Shown in pieces: positions 43,950 through 54,398 of a DNA stretch of 64,000 bases. Under the pieces are notes generated by a model. The model had not been told where the DNA came from. It worked only from the letters and a program-made list of their open reading frames with translations, and did no database searches. The stretch is taken from NCBI GenBank assembly GCA_964589175.1, contig CAZPRY010000004.1, forward strand, positions 102,029-166,028, written 5' to 3'. Each line of letters begins with the position of its first letter. Position 1 is the stretch's first letter. A program made the translations under genes and the position numbers. The stretch is from CAZPRY01 sp964589175 (GTDB taxonomy: Bacteria > Fidelibacterota > UBA2242).

Positions 43950-46427
43950 CTATTTCAGTAAAATCATTTTGCGGATCTCCCGGAAATCCCCGGCCTGCAG
44001 ACGGTAAAAATAGACCCCGCTACCGAAGTCGGAAGCATCCAGTGTGACTTCATAATTGCCGCTGTTTTGATATTTATGGATCAGGGTGCGCATTTCCTGG
44101 CCCATCATATTATAGACGGCCAACGTAACGAAACCCGGCCGCGGCAGCTCGTATCGAATCAGCGTCGTCGGGTTGAAGGGATTCGGGTAGTTCTGATGGA
44201 GACGGTAAGCTTCCGGTTGGCTCGAATCATCCAATGGAATCACTTGCGTATAATCGGAATAATTCACACGCAGGTTATCGAGGTAAAGCGTACCGCTGCT
44301 GATTTCGCCGTAATTGGCACTTTTACCTAATTTAATCCTGATGCCTGTGATGCGAAACGGATAGGTAAAACTTTCATCATTTATACCGGATAGAAGGGCT
44401 ATCAGCCAGGTGTAGTTCGTCTGGGTGGCATACTGCTTGGTCGAAATAGCAAACTCTTTATCATTTGCATCCTTAGTGATGAACTCCACCAAATGTTTGT
44501 ATCCGTCAGATTGGAAATCTATTTCGATTGATGAGGACTCACCACTGATAAAAACATCCGTATTGAGAAGAATCCGACTAAAAGCACCTGATTGTGCGAT
44601 GAAATTATAATCGAGACAGAATGCTCCGGTACCAGTCGTTCGTGGCGTGTCAACGACACTCAAACGAGTATTTTCAGCGTTATAATTTTCTCCGGACAAT
44701 GTCCAGTGATCAACCCGGTCCATTTCATCCACAATCCGCACTCCTTCAGGAACGCCTACAGTTACAAAAACTGTCTCAGATACCTGATGATATGATGCAA
44801 CGATCTGTGTTGTTCCTGCGCTTACACCTTTCAGCGTTCCCGTTGAATCCACCGTCGCTACCGAGGGATCGAGCGAAATCCACTCCAACTGCCGGGCCGC
44901 GATGGATTGCTGAAGGCCGTCTTCGTCAGAGGCCCGAATCTGAAAAGTCAAAGGCTGCATCATATCAATCATGCAGGCCCGGGGTGTTAGCGATAGTGTC
45001 GTCACCTGTTTGAGGTAAACGCGGGCCGAATCGATCAGTTCACTGTTATAGCGAACGTACACATAGCCGGATTGCTCATAGCCTGTGGCGACGAAACGGT
45101 CGTTCTCGTCGATGCTGCCCAAGGCCGGATCGACACTGAATTTCACCAGGTTCGGATCCAGCTCGATCGGATTGAAATACCGGTCCCAGCCGCTGACGAC
45201 GAATTGCGTCTTATTATCCAGAAATGTTCGAATATTATCCGGTTCGATCTGGATGGCGGACAGTTCGCCATCGGGCGCTGTACTGTAGGTCGCGAGAGCG
45301 TTGCTCACAGAGCGCTCGCCGCCGTCCGAGGGCGAGTTTTCGACATCACCGCGAACGACCATGGTCGTCGATCCGCCTCCGTCCAGGTTCATACCCTTCC
45401 AGACGCCCTGGCTGATCATGAAATCGGCCAGTTCGATCAGGCTCATTCCCCGGCTGCTCGATTGACGGCCGTCCACCGTGACAAAAATCAGTTTGCTGCT
45501 GTCGGCTGAAAACCCGACTCCGGTACGCGGGTGCAATTCGGTATGGAAGGTCGAGCCGCCGCCTTCCGCGTAATAACCCTCAACGGCATAGTTCTGCCCG
45601 TCCCGGACAATCGTCGGAAAACCGCCGATTGAGTACTTCATTTTGGGTATGGCCGTTGCCAACCCGATGTAAAAACGGATCGTGTCGCCCACCTCAATAT
45701 TGTCTGCCAGAAAGGTGGAATCCGAACCTGCTCCCGACAATACGGATTTGCCGGGTAAAATCGCCATATTGCCGACGCCGGTTTCCTTCTTTTCGACGAC
45801 GCACAGAATCGTATCATTGACAAACCATTCCCCGACAGGGGCGATCAGCACTTCAACGCCGCTCGCATTCGTGCCCGTCGAGCCACCGATGAATTTATTG
45901 TAGAGAATCATAGCATTCGTCGCGCGGCTGTGGTTCACTTCGGTGATCTCCGCAGCAGCGGCATTGTTCCCGATATATCCCGAAAAACGTGTGGTGCCGA
46001 TCGACGGACGATTGCGGTAATCCAGGCAAAGCGACGGCCAGTAGATCGGATTGCTGGAAGTGATGTTTTCCAGTTTCAGGATCTCACCGTCAACCACCTG
46101 TGTGTTGATCGGAGCCGTATCAAAATAGTCGCCATTGATGCCGCCCACGACCCGGTGCCCGTCAAAACTCCGCTGAAGGATAATCTCACTCGTACGCTTT
46201 CCCGACCCGAGCCGGTCGCCGGCTTTGATAGACTCGACTTCGATAAACGGATTGCTCAGATCGATTTCCAGGACATTAAGCGTCCAGGGTTCCCGCGGTT
46301 CCAGGACCTTTTTATGGATCACGCCGGGCGCCACCTGCGTCGTTTGCGTGGTAATAAACAAATTCTGTGCAGAGAGATTCAGCCCCAGCAGAACCAGTAC
46401 CATCGAAATCGATTTGATTTTTTTCAC
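43950..46427 (-). CDS. Secreted phosphodiester glycosidase-family (NAGPA) protein with type A sorting domain, copy A
   Basis: An 825-residue protein. Signal peptide 1-21 (LLGLNLSAQ) precedes a NAGPA/DUF2233 domain (about 25-385) with GGINGDYFDTAPINTQVVDGE, LHPRTGVGFSADSSKLIFVTVDGRQ and MNLDGGGSTTMVV, all family hallmarks. Two bacterial Ig-like segments follow (SAIQIEPDNIRTFLDNKTQF; LEWISLDPSVATVDSTGTLKGVSAGTTQIVAS), then a jelly-roll-like domain and the sorting domain NYPNPFNPTT ... IRKMILLK. The human family member removes GlcNAc from GlcNAc-phospho-mannose; bacterial members act on phosphodiester-linked sugars. Secretion to the cell surface is predicted. It is 22 bp downstream of a paralog. 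Confidence 0.88.
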   Translation of the reverse strand: MKKIKSISMVLVLLGLNLSAQNLFITTQTTQVAPGVIHKKVLEPREPWTLNVLEIDLSNPFIEVESIKAGDRLGSGKRTSEIILQRSFDGHRVVGGINGDYFDTAPINTQVVDGEILKLENITSSNPIYWPSLCLDYRNRPSIGTTRFSGYIGNNAAAAEITEVNHSRATNAMILYNKFIGGSTGTNASGVEVLIAPVGEWFVNDTILCVVEKKETGVGNMAILPGKSVLSGAGSDSTFLADNIEVGDTIRFYIGLATAIPKMKYSIGGFPTIVRDGQNYAVEGYYAEGGGSTFHTELHPRTGVGFSADSSKLIFVTVDGRQSSSRGMSLIELADFMISQGVWKGMNLDGGGSTTMVVRGDVENSPSDGGERSVSNALATYSTAPDGELSAIQIEPDNIRTFLDNKTQFVVSGWDRYFNPIELDPNLVKFSVDPALGSIDENDRFVATGYEQSGYVYVRYNSELIDSARVYLKQVTTLSLTPRACMIDMMQPLTFQIRASDEDGLQQSIAARQLEWISLDPSVATVDSTGTLKGVSAGTTQIVASYHQVSETVFVTVGVPEGVRIVDEMDRVDHWTLSGENYNAENTRLSVVDTPRTTGTGAFCLDYNFIAQSGAFSRILLNTDVFISGESSSIEIDFQSDGYKHLVEFITKDANDKEFAISTKQYATQTNYTWLIALLSGINDESFTYPFRITGIRIKLGKSANYGEISSGTLYLDNLRVNYSDYTQVIPLDDSSQPEAYRLHQNYPNPFNPTTLIRYELPRPGFVTLAVYNMMGQEMRTLIHKYQNSGNYEVTLDASDFGSGVYFYRLQAGDFREIRKMILLK

Positions 46428-46449
46428 TGTTTATCCCCTCTGTTCCCTC

Positions 46450-48915
46450 TTATTTCAGCAACATCATTTTATATGTTTGAGAATATGTACTCGATTTCAG
46501 AATATACAAGTAGAGACCGCTGGCTAAATTGCTGCCATCGAAAACAACCTCATAATAACCGGTCGGCAGATTTTGATTCATTAGCACGGCCACTTCACTC
46601 CCAAGGATATCAAAGACCGTCAGATTTACAAAATCCCGGCACGGAATTTCAAAGCGAATGGCCGTCTGCGGATTGAAGGGATTGGGGAAATTCTGCGAAA
46701 GATTGTATCGATCCGGAACTTCTGCGGCATTCAGCGAAACGATCTGAGTGTAATTCGGATAGACGACCCGCAACTTGTCGAAATACAGACTGCCGGCGTT
46801 AACCGAATCGACATCCGCACTCGTGCCCAGTGCGACATAGAATCCGCGCACCCGGATTGGAAAATTGAACTGGGCGCTTTCTTCGAAAGCCAGTACCTTG
46901 GACGGACGCGCCTGCTTGCGAGTGAACGATGTATCGATGGCATATCCGCTGATCAGTACCCGGAACAGCTCATCATCGTTATCGCTGACCATGCCGTAGA
47001 GTTTATGCCGCGCACCGTTCGATTTGAACTCAAAATCAATCGACTCGGGCACTCCGTACACGGGAATGTCCGTCTCCAGCATAACAATATAATCGGTACC
47101 GGCCTGGCGTACAAAGGAGTAATCCAGTCGGAAGGCCCCCTGTCCTGAAGTCCGCGGATCGGTCACGACCTTCAAGACGGTCTGTTGCAGATCGATGTTC
47201 GTGCCGCTGACTGTCCAGCCGTCAGTTGACTCCAATTCATCCAGCAATTGCCAGTTGTCGCCAACCTCCACGTCAATCATCATGCTGTCAGCCAGTTCTC
47301 CCCAGGCTGCGATGACTTCGGTACTTCCTTCGCGAATCCCGGTCGCGAGGCCCTGCCCATCAACCGAGACGATGTCGGGATTGAGCGACTGCCACTGATA
47401 GGTATCCGACGGCAGGTCCGGCACCTTGCCGTATTCATCAACGACATTCAGATTGAGCTGCAGCGGTGTGAGCAGATCGATAACGACGTACTTGGGGCTG
47501 ATCGTGAAACTGCTGATGCCTTTCAGGTGCACGAAAGCCGAATCGATAAACTTACCGTAATGTACGTACACAAAGCCGCTTTCGCCCTTTCCATCAGAAA
47601 CGAAACGGCCGCTTGACGAAATGCTGCCCAGATTTTCATCGATGGAGTAGCTGACTTCGCCGGCATTCAAGGCGATGGGATTGTAATAGCGGTCCCAGCC
47701 GGTCACACTGAACTGCACGCTTTCACCGTCGTACAGTTCCGTTCTCCGCGGCCGGATTTTCAACCGGGAAAGGGTATCCTGCGGGGCGCTCGAAACTACC
47801 ATGAGCGCGTTTGAGACGCTGCGTTCCCAGCCGTCGGAGGGCGTGTTTTCGACCAGATTCTGAACCACCATGGTCGTCGATCCGCCGCCGTCGAAATTGA
47901 TCCCGTGATAAACGCCGATGCTCACCATAAATTCAGCCAGCTCGGGCAGGCTCATTCCGACGCTGCTGGCCTGCCGGCCGTCTACAGTGATCAGGTAGAG
48001 GATCGTGCTGTCGGCCGAAAAACCCGCGGCCGTGCGGGGATGAAGCTGATAAGTGTGACTCGGACCTCCCTCTTCGTTATAGCCCTGGTCAACGTAGCCT
48101 TTACCGTCTTTGACGATCCGCGGAAAACCGCCGATCAATTGCGTCAGCTTCGGCAGGGACGGGCTCAGATCGATCACGATCCGCAGCGTATCGCCAATCC
48201 GGAAATTGCTTGTCATAAAAGTCTGCGACAGGCCGTGTCCCGAAAGAACGCACTGCCCATCCGGTATGCTCATACTGCCTGCCCCAACAATCATCGTATC
48301 GATCACCGCCGTAACCGTATCGTTTACTATCCAATCCCCCAGCGGATGCAGCAGCGCTTCGGCGCCCCATTGGTTCGTGCCGGTCGAGGCGCCGGCGAAA
48401 CGGTTATATAGAACCAGGTAATTTTCATAACGCGTGCTGTTGATCTGATTGATCGACTGGCTTAGGCCATTGGCGATCACAGTTCCGGAATAGGTGACCC
48501 GGCTGATTACCGGGTGATTTTCGAAATCAAAACCGAGCAGTGATTGGCTTCCCGGCCGCCGGAGCACCTCGCCGTTGATAACCTGGGCGTTGATCGGCAC
48601 GCCGCTACCGGTATCGTAGAAATCGCCGTTCACGGCCCCGACAACCGTATGACCCGGCGTCGTGTAGCGCTTCGCCATCGAGCTGGTACCTTCCATCCCG
48701 ATCCGGGCATCACGGGCCTTGACGGTTTCCATCTTAATAAAGGGATTCCGCAGATCCACCTCGAGCACCTTGATATCATAGGGCACTGTGGGAGCCAGGA
48801 TTTGTTTGTAGATTACACCCGGTCCGACCGTATCCGTCGAAGTCGTGATAAATTCAACCTGGGCCTGCAGACCCAGTGAAGCGATGAAGAAAAACAGCAC
48901 AAGCTTTCGCGTCAT
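46450..48915 (-). CDS. Secreted phosphodiester glycosidase-family (NAGPA) protein with type A sorting domain, copy B
   Basis: An 821-residue paralog of the downstream gene with the same layout: signal peptide (FFFIASLGLQAQ), NAGPA domain with GAVNGDFYDTGSGVPINAQVING, LHPRTAAGFSADSTILYLITVDGRQ and INFDGGGSTTMVV, Ig-like segments, jelly-roll domain, and sorting domain NFPNPFNPQT ... SQTYKMMLLK. The catalytic-domain motifs are conserved in both copies while the linker and jelly-roll parts have diverged strongly, which suggests different binding specificities around the same chemistry. The 140 bases upstream contain no clear promoter. Confidence 0.88.
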   Translation of the reverse strand: MTRKLVLFFFIASLGLQAQVEFITTSTDTVGPGVIYKQILAPTVPYDIKVLEVDLRNPFIKMETVKARDARIGMEGTSSMAKRYTTPGHTVVGAVNGDFYDTGSGVPINAQVINGEVLRRPGSQSLLGFDFENHPVISRVTYSGTVIANGLSQSINQINSTRYENYLVLYNRFAGASTGTNQWGAEALLHPLGDWIVNDTVTAVIDTMIVGAGSMSIPDGQCVLSGHGLSQTFMTSNFRIGDTLRIVIDLSPSLPKLTQLIGGFPRIVKDGKGYVDQGYNEEGGPSHTYQLHPRTAAGFSADSTILYLITVDGRQASSVGMSLPELAEFMVSIGVYHGINFDGGGSTTMVVQNLVENTPSDGWERSVSNALMVVSSAPQDTLSRLKIRPRRTELYDGESVQFSVTGWDRYYNPIALNAGEVSYSIDENLGSISSSGRFVSDGKGESGFVYVHYGKFIDSAFVHLKGISSFTISPKYVVIDLLTPLQLNLNVVDEYGKVPDLPSDTYQWQSLNPDIVSVDGQGLATGIREGSTEVIAAWGELADSMMIDVEVGDNWQLLDELESTDGWTVSGTNIDLQQTVLKVVTDPRTSGQGAFRLDYSFVRQAGTDYIVMLETDIPVYGVPESIDFEFKSNGARHKLYGMVSDNDDELFRVLISGYAIDTSFTRKQARPSKVLAFEESAQFNFPIRVRGFYVALGTSADVDSVNAGSLYFDKLRVVYPNYTQIVSLNAAEVPDRYNLSQNFPNPFNPQTAIRFEIPCRDFVNLTVFDILGSEVAVLMNQNLPTGYYEVVFDGSNLASGLYLYILKSSTYSQTYKMMLLK

Positions 48916-49055
48916 GAATTGCCTCTTTCAAATTGAATCATAATCTTGAAGATCACCCAACGGTAAATCTATCCATTTTTTCGCACCCAAAAAACAGCTT
49001 ATTTGGGCACACGAGGCCCGGCGAATTAAGAATAATCCCTCGTAAAAGATGAAAT

Positions 49056-50993
49056 TTAGAACGGTGCGCCGGACGGTATGTTCTGCAGTTGACGCATTCT
49101 CTTGCGGACGACATCGATATAAAATGAATTCGGGAATTTTTCCATCAGCTTCCCGTACCAGGAGTAGGCGCGCTGCGAGTCATTCCCCGCGAAAGCAACC
49201 TGCCCCAGCATGAAGGCGGCATCCTCGGCGTAGTCCGAACCGCCGTCGAAAATCTCTTCAACCAGCCGTTCCGCCTCCGCCCATTGTTGAAAATGCAGAT
49301 CGATCTGGGCCGCGCGGAATTTCGCGGCTACGGCGATGGGAACCTGCGGATGGTTAAAGACCAGGAAACGGTAGATTTCAACCGCTTCCGAAAGTTTATT
49401 TTGCCGGAGCAGCAACTCACCGCGCACAAATTCCCGGAACGCCTTTTTAGCATCCTCATCCGCATCGCTGTAATTCACCTTGACGAAGTTCATGAATTCG
49501 AACACATCATTGAACTGCTCGTTCTCTGGTCCCAGCATAGCCAGCAGATCGGCGCCCAGCGCCGTGAGCGTATCGATATCGGCCATCAGGAAGGATGCCA
49601 ACATTGTCTCGACGCGAAAACGCATCTCATATTGATTGCCCTCATACGCGTCGGCTTCCTTCGTGAGCATCCCGCGCGCGGCCGCCGGATCACCCCGGGC
49701 AACAAGCAACGCGCCCATCTGAATCTTACAGGCGATGCGCAGATCAAGGCTGCGGCTGATGCTGTAGGCCTGTTCGTAAAGCCGGTAAGCGCCGTCGAAA
49801 TCTTTGGTGACCAGGTAGCGCAGGTTGGCCAGGCGATAGAGCGCCTGGTCCGAATAGGTGTTCCGGGGCAGGCGGCTGATCAGCGAATCGTAAATTGCGA
49901 ATGCCCGCAGCATTTGCACATTCTCTTCGCCGATGTGGTAGATATAATCGAGGTGGAAAAGCGGATTCTGTGAGTAGAAAAAATCCCAGGCGGAAATACT
50001 TTGATCTTCCAGCGCGGATTTCTCGAATGTTTCAGCCAGACCCAGCAGCAGGCGCGGCGTAATATTCCCGAATTTGCCCGTCTCGATGATCTGTGTATAA
50101 AATCGCCGGGCGACATCGTACTCTTTGGCCTGCAGCAAATCCGCACCGAAATCCAGAGCGGCATTTCCATTGAATTCGGACAATTGCTCCACCGCCAGTA
50201 TCTCCTCTTCGGCGGCTTCGTAGTGTTCGAATTTGAAGAGAAATTCAGCCCGCAGGCGATGCAGTTCAGGGTGTTTGTCATACAGAAGCAATTCCTTCAC
50301 CAGCACCGAATCCACGGTTTGAAATACGCCTTCCTCGGGCGGGAATCGCAGAATTTGCGTCGCAGCCAGCTGGTAATTGAACGGGTTGCTGCGTGCAAAC
50401 AGCAAATATTCCCGGGCGGAATCGGCGTACTTACCGCGCAGCATTTGATAATTCGCAAGTTCCAGCGCAAAAAGATCGTCCCTGGCGTGATATTGGCGTG
50501 CTTCTGCAATCAGAGCTTCGGCCCGGTCAAAGAGCCGCAGTGAGTACATGCCGTTGAACAACGTCCGATAAAAAGAGGGCAAACGGCCGAATTCATCCAA
50601 TGCCTGCGTCCAGTAGGTAAAAGCCTGCGCCGTGTCGCCCTTGACATAGTACAATTTGCCAAGGTCCACCGCTGCCTGTTCGTTCTTCGGCAAGGCCCCG
50701 CGAAAACGCAGGATGGTATCCTCGAGTTTATCGTAGGCTTCCATCCTGAAAAGAATATCCGTATACGACTGGTAATAGTTGGAGTTGCCGGGGTCCTTTT
50801 GCGACAGGAATTCGTAGATACGCATAGCCTGTTCTATCTGCCCCTGGCGTTCCAGCCGTTGGGCGAGTACATATTTGCTCTGCAATTCCCGCCGGAGCAG
50901 TGCGTCCGCAGACGTCTCCTGCGCAATGCTCAATCTGCATAGCAGGATCGCCAGGCAGAGCATAACGTACATTTTAAAAGTCCGATTCCGCAT
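49056..50993 (-). CDS. Exported tetratricopeptide-repeat protein
   Basis: A 645-residue protein with a hydrophobic N-terminus (MYVMLCLAILLCRLSIAQ) that looks like a signal peptide. The remainder is a long array of TPR-type helical pairs: LAQRLERQGQIEQAMRIYEFLSQKDPGNSNYYQSY, LGKLYYVKGDTAQAFTYWTQAL, FDGAYRLYEQAYSISRS, and a BamD/YbgF-like end WYGKLMEKFPNSFYIDVVRKRM in pieces. Such arrays act as scaffolds. It begins 21 bp after the DUF4175-like gene and is surely co-transcribed with it, so it probably assembles with that membrane protein in the envelope. Confidence 0.85.
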   Translation of the reverse strand: MRNRTFKMYVMLCLAILLCRLSIAQETSADALLRRELQSKYVLAQRLERQGQIEQAMRIYEFLSQKDPGNSNYYQSYTDILFRMEAYDKLEDTILRFRGALPKNEQAAVDLGKLYYVKGDTAQAFTYWTQALDEFGRLPSFYRTLFNGMYSLRLFDRAEALIAEARQYHARDDLFALELANYQMLRGKYADSAREYLLFARSNPFNYQLAATQILRFPPEEGVFQTVDSVLVKELLLYDKHPELHRLRAEFLFKFEHYEAAEEEILAVEQLSEFNGNAALDFGADLLQAKEYDVARRFYTQIIETGKFGNITPRLLLGLAETFEKSALEDQSISAWDFFYSQNPLFHLDYIYHIGEENVQMLRAFAIYDSLISRLPRNTYSDQALYRLANLRYLVTKDFDGAYRLYEQAYSISRSLDLRIACKIQMGALLVARGDPAAARGMLTKEADAYEGNQYEMRFRVETMLASFLMADIDTLTALGADLLAMLGPENEQFNDVFEFMNFVKVNYSDADEDAKKAFREFVRGELLLRQNKLSEAVEIYRFLVFNHPQVPIAVAAKFRAAQIDLHFQQWAEAERLVEEIFDGGSDYAEDAAFMLGQVAFAGNDSQRAYSWYGKLMEKFPNSFYIDVVRKRMRQLQNIPSGAPF

Positions 50994-51014
50994 TACTTTT
51001 CCAGTAATTTCGTC

Positions 51015-54000
51015 TTATTCCGGTTTGGACAACGCCTCGAAATACTTCCTGATTAATTCCTCGTACTCGTGCCGATATCCGTCTTTCAGCGCCTTCTCCA
51101 GGTTTTGCTGCAGAAGGGTGCGCCGCTCTCCCAGATTCGCGGGCAGTTCGCCCGGCGATGTGCGCCCAATGTCGCTTCCGCTGCGGCTGATGCGTTCTTC
51201 TTTATAATCCTGGGTGCGTAGCGATTTCTGGGCATCCAGCAGGCGCGATAGGATGTGCTGCTGACGCTCTATCGTCTGGCGCAAAACCCGGTTATTTTGC
51301 AGGTCTTTGATTACCTCTTCCATATCTTTGGCGATCCCGCCCAGGTCGCCGGTCTGCTTATTGCTGCCGCTCATCTCCTGCTGCAATTGCTCCAGCGACC
51401 TCCGCACCTGCTGCTGCCGGGCCGCCAAGCGCTGCATCGCCGCCTGTCCGCCAGGTCCGGAGGGTAACATCATGGTTTCACCGTTGATGCCCTTCTGCAT
51501 CCCTGCCATGTTTTGCAGCTGTTTCAGATAACTTTCATAGCCCGATCCCGAACCGCCCTGCATCAAACTCTGCATTGAGTTCATCAATTCCAGGGCGGCG
51601 CTGTTCAGGGCCGCTCCGGCTTTCTGCCCCTCCGATGCCGCGGCGCTGACGTTGCGCTCTTCCATTTTGCGGATCGATTCGGTCATTTGTACCGACGCCC
51701 GGCCGAAATCCCGGCCGATGCGGGGCGTCACGCCGAAGGTCTTGTTGGAGAGGCTGATCAATTCATCGATGACCTTCGCCAGATTTCGGTAATTATTCTG
51801 CTGCTCCACCGCAACATCCATCAGCTGTTCGCTCTGATATGGCGTGTTCCTGATCTCTTGGTTGATAGTCTCCTGCTGTTTGGACAGTTGAATGGTCTTG
51901 CGAATTACCCGCTCAAAATCGGCGGCGACTTCCTGCATGGCTTCCTGGTTGAATTGGGATTGAAAAGCCTTCATCATCTGGGCCATTTGCTGGATATCCT
52001 TTGCGGCCGATGCCGCGGATTTCGAGGCCTTCGGCTGATTCCCCTGCTGAAGTTCCGAACCCGCCTGCTGCAATTGATCCGGCAGTCCCATCTGTTCCAG
52101 ATCCGCTTTCAAAGCGTCGAACTCCCGTGACGGCATGAGCGGGAATTCGTGCATATCCCGGCTGGTCTGTTCCATGATGTCCGCCGCAATTTCCATGTCC
52201 CGCTTGATGCTCTTTTCATCTTTGGCCATTTCCGACAGCTTGTCGAAATCCTGCGCTTCAGTCCTGTCCAGTTCTTCACTTAAATTGTCCTGGCGATTGG
52301 CCAGATCGTCAAAACGCCGCGCAAGTTCATTGACTGTCTGCTCGATCTTGATGCGCTTGAAGAGTTCCAGCATCCGATCGAGTTCCTGCGCGAATTCATC
52401 GCGCGATGTCTTAAAACTATCGAGCGCCTCCTGCATCTTTTTCGGGTCCATCGTCTCGAGGGCTTTCTGGAGTTTTTCCATGGCGGCCCGCAACTCCGGA
52501 GTCAAAATATCCTGGAACGCCTCCTGCAATTGCGTATATTTCTGCAGGGTTTCCTCGTCGAAAAGCTGGTTGACCTGCGCCGATTGGATCATCTGCTCCA
52601 GGCGTTCACCGATCTTCTGCAATTTTTCGGCGGCTTCTCTGGTCTTCTTCAGTTCCTGCTCGAGCTGGGTCTTCTGTTCCCACTGCAGGTTCTGGTCCTT
52701 CAGCAGTTCGCGCGCAATTTCAGCCAGAATTTCCTTCGATTGTTCCAACTGCGCGAGGACTTCTTCGCCCTCTTCGGAAATCTCCTCCTGATCCCCGTTC
52801 AACCGGGTAAACAAATCGTTTAGAGATGGGAAGCGGGCCGTGATCCAGCGGCTGTCCGTTCGTTTGGGGCCTTTGATCACATCGTTATCATAGATTTCGA
52901 CCCGGAACTGAACGACATCCTCGGGCATCAAGCCCAGATCGGCAATATTCCAGAGATGGTAAATTTCCTGGAGAGTGAGTTTATAATCCGGCAGGAGCAA
53001 CTCTTCTTCGTGTTCTTCCGGCGCTTCGCTACTGTATTTTTTAACCAATTTGTAGCGAATTGCGGCCCTCGAGAAACCGTAATCATCGCTGATCCGCAGA
53101 CCCAGCGGTATCTCCATAGACTCGTCCAGATCCAGGTCTTCCCTGGGCGAAGTCAGTACGATCACCGGGTAAGCGTCCGGATTGATGCGGATCGAATATT
53201 CGACGGGGTGCAGGTTGCCGATGCCTTTCTCGTCTTCGACATAAATCCGGAACACGTCTTCATCCATTATGGCAAAGCGCGCCTGCGCCAGACTGTTGGT
53301 GATGTCCAGTGCAAGTCGGCTGGCGCGGAACTGGACATACCCCCGGCTGACCGGTTTATTGATCGCGATCTGCAGCCGCGCCCGGGTGCCCGGCAGGGCA
53401 TAGAATTCGGTGCTGTTCGATTCGACCAGCTGATCCGGCAAACCGGTGTAGTCCGGAAAGTCAAGCGCCGCCTTCATCTGCAGAATCTCCGGCCGGTTTA
53501 TAATCCGAATGGTATCCGACCCGGAGCTGATTCTCTTCCAGGGGACAAACGGTGAGCGATTTTCCGCGTAGCCCTCATAGATCACATCGTTACGCAGCCC
53601 CTCCAGGCGAAAGGTCGTCCGGCCGAGGGAATCGAGATTCAGGATTTCATCCCGTGCATAATCTCCGAAATCCAAACGAAGATTGATTCTGTCCGGCAGA
53701 CGGCCCTGGCAGGCCAATGCGATGGTCGTGGAATCTCCGCCCAGAATCCGGACCGAGCCGGTTTCTGAATAAATCGAAAAGGGCTGGGGTACGGCATATT
53801 TCCCGGCGGGATGGGTCATCCGTATCGCGGCTGCGCCGAAGTACCCCGGAAAAACGGTACAAAGAACCAAACTGGTGAGTACGATTGCTCCGAACAATCG
53901 TAGCGATTTTTTGATCTCCTCGATGGGTATCATCGTTTTAAAGGAGAGCGGCTCGATCTTCGCCGCGACATCGTCGAGTGTCCTGGCGACCAACGCAACC

Positions 54001-54398
54001 GAGAATCCGGATTCTCCGCGTACAACCATATCGCGCAGTTGCAGCGCGTTCAGGAGCGAATCGCCAACCTGCGTGAATTTCGCCTCGATCATTTTCGCCA
54101 GGCGAAGATCGCGAAATCCCTGCATCCGGTTCCTGAGGATCAGGGTAGCCAGCAATAGCGGCGTAATCAAAAAAATGAAACCAAAACCGAGGTAAAAGAA
54201 GAGTATCTGTCGTCGCACATCGCTGTCAAGGTAGCGAAATCCCTCCACCAGAATGATTAAAAACGCCGCTGCAAAGAGCAGCGTCCCGGCCCGCAGCAAT
54301 CCCTTGATCAGAACATGGGCGGCAAACGACCTGCGCACCGCTGCCAGTTTGGCGGCGATTCTTTGCGACGCGTTTGTTATTTTGTCCTGAGCTGTCAT
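51015..54398 (-). CDS. DUF4175-like large membrane coiled-coil protein
   Basis: A 1,127-residue protein. Three membrane helices lie near the N-terminus (about 28-50, 60-85 and 165-185: LFAAAFLIILVEGF, ILFFYLGFGFIFLITPLLLATLIL, LFGAIVLTSLVLCTVFPG). An extracytoplasmic beta-rich part with Ig-like segments follows (about 200-530). Then comes a very long Q/E/K-rich helical region (about 530-1,120; RLNGDQEEISEEGEEVLAQLEQSKEILAEI and many similar stretches). This is the architecture of DUF4175 proteins of FCB bacteria. Its start overlaps the DUF4159 stop by four bases. In related genomes these genes accompany MoxR AAA+ and DUF58/von Willebrand proteins; none are present in this window. Function unknown, probably envelope-associated. 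Confidence 0.8.
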   Translation of the reverse strand: MTAQDKITNASQRIAAKLAAVRRSFAAHVLIKGLLRAGTLLFAAAFLIILVEGFRYLDSDVRRQILFFYLGFGFIFLITPLLLATLILRNRMQGFRDLRLAKMIEAKFTQVGDSLLNALQLRDMVVRGESGFSVALVARTLDDVAAKIEPLSFKTMIPIEEIKKSLRLFGAIVLTSLVLCTVFPGYFGAAAIRMTHPAGKYAVPQPFSIYSETGSVRILGGDSTTIALACQGRLPDRINLRLDFGDYARDEILNLDSLGRTTFRLEGLRNDVIYEGYAENRSPFVPWKRISSGSDTIRIINRPEILQMKAALDFPDYTGLPDQLVESNSTEFYALPGTRARLQIAINKPVSRGYVQFRASRLALDITNSLAQARFAIMDEDVFRIYVEDEKGIGNLHPVEYSIRINPDAYPVIVLTSPREDLDLDESMEIPLGLRISDDYGFSRAAIRYKLVKKYSSEAPEEHEEELLLPDYKLTLQEIYHLWNIADLGLMPEDVVQFRVEIYDNDVIKGPKRTDSRWITARFPSLNDLFTRLNGDQEEISEEGEEVLAQLEQSKEILAEIARELLKDQNLQWEQKTQLEQELKKTREAAEKLQKIGERLEQMIQSAQVNQLFDEETLQKYTQLQEAFQDILTPELRAAMEKLQKALETMDPKKMQEALDSFKTSRDEFAQELDRMLELFKRIKIEQTVNELARRFDDLANRQDNLSEELDRTEAQDFDKLSEMAKDEKSIKRDMEIAADIMEQTSRDMHEFPLMPSREFDALKADLEQMGLPDQLQQAGSELQQGNQPKASKSAASAAKDIQQMAQMMKAFQSQFNQEAMQEVAADFERVIRKTIQLSKQQETINQEIRNTPYQSEQLMDVAVEQQNNYRNLAKVIDELISLSNKTFGVTPRIGRDFGRASVQMTESIRKMEERNVSAAASEGQKAGAALNSAALELMNSMQSLMQGGSGSGYESYLKQLQNMAGMQKGINGETMMLPSGPGGQAAMQRLAARQQQVRRSLEQLQQEMSGSNKQTGDLGGIAKDMEEVIKDLQNNRVLRQTIERQQHILSRLLDAQKSLRTQDYKEERISRSGSDIGRTSPGELPANLGERRTLLQQNLEKALKDGYRHEYEELIRKYFEALSKPE

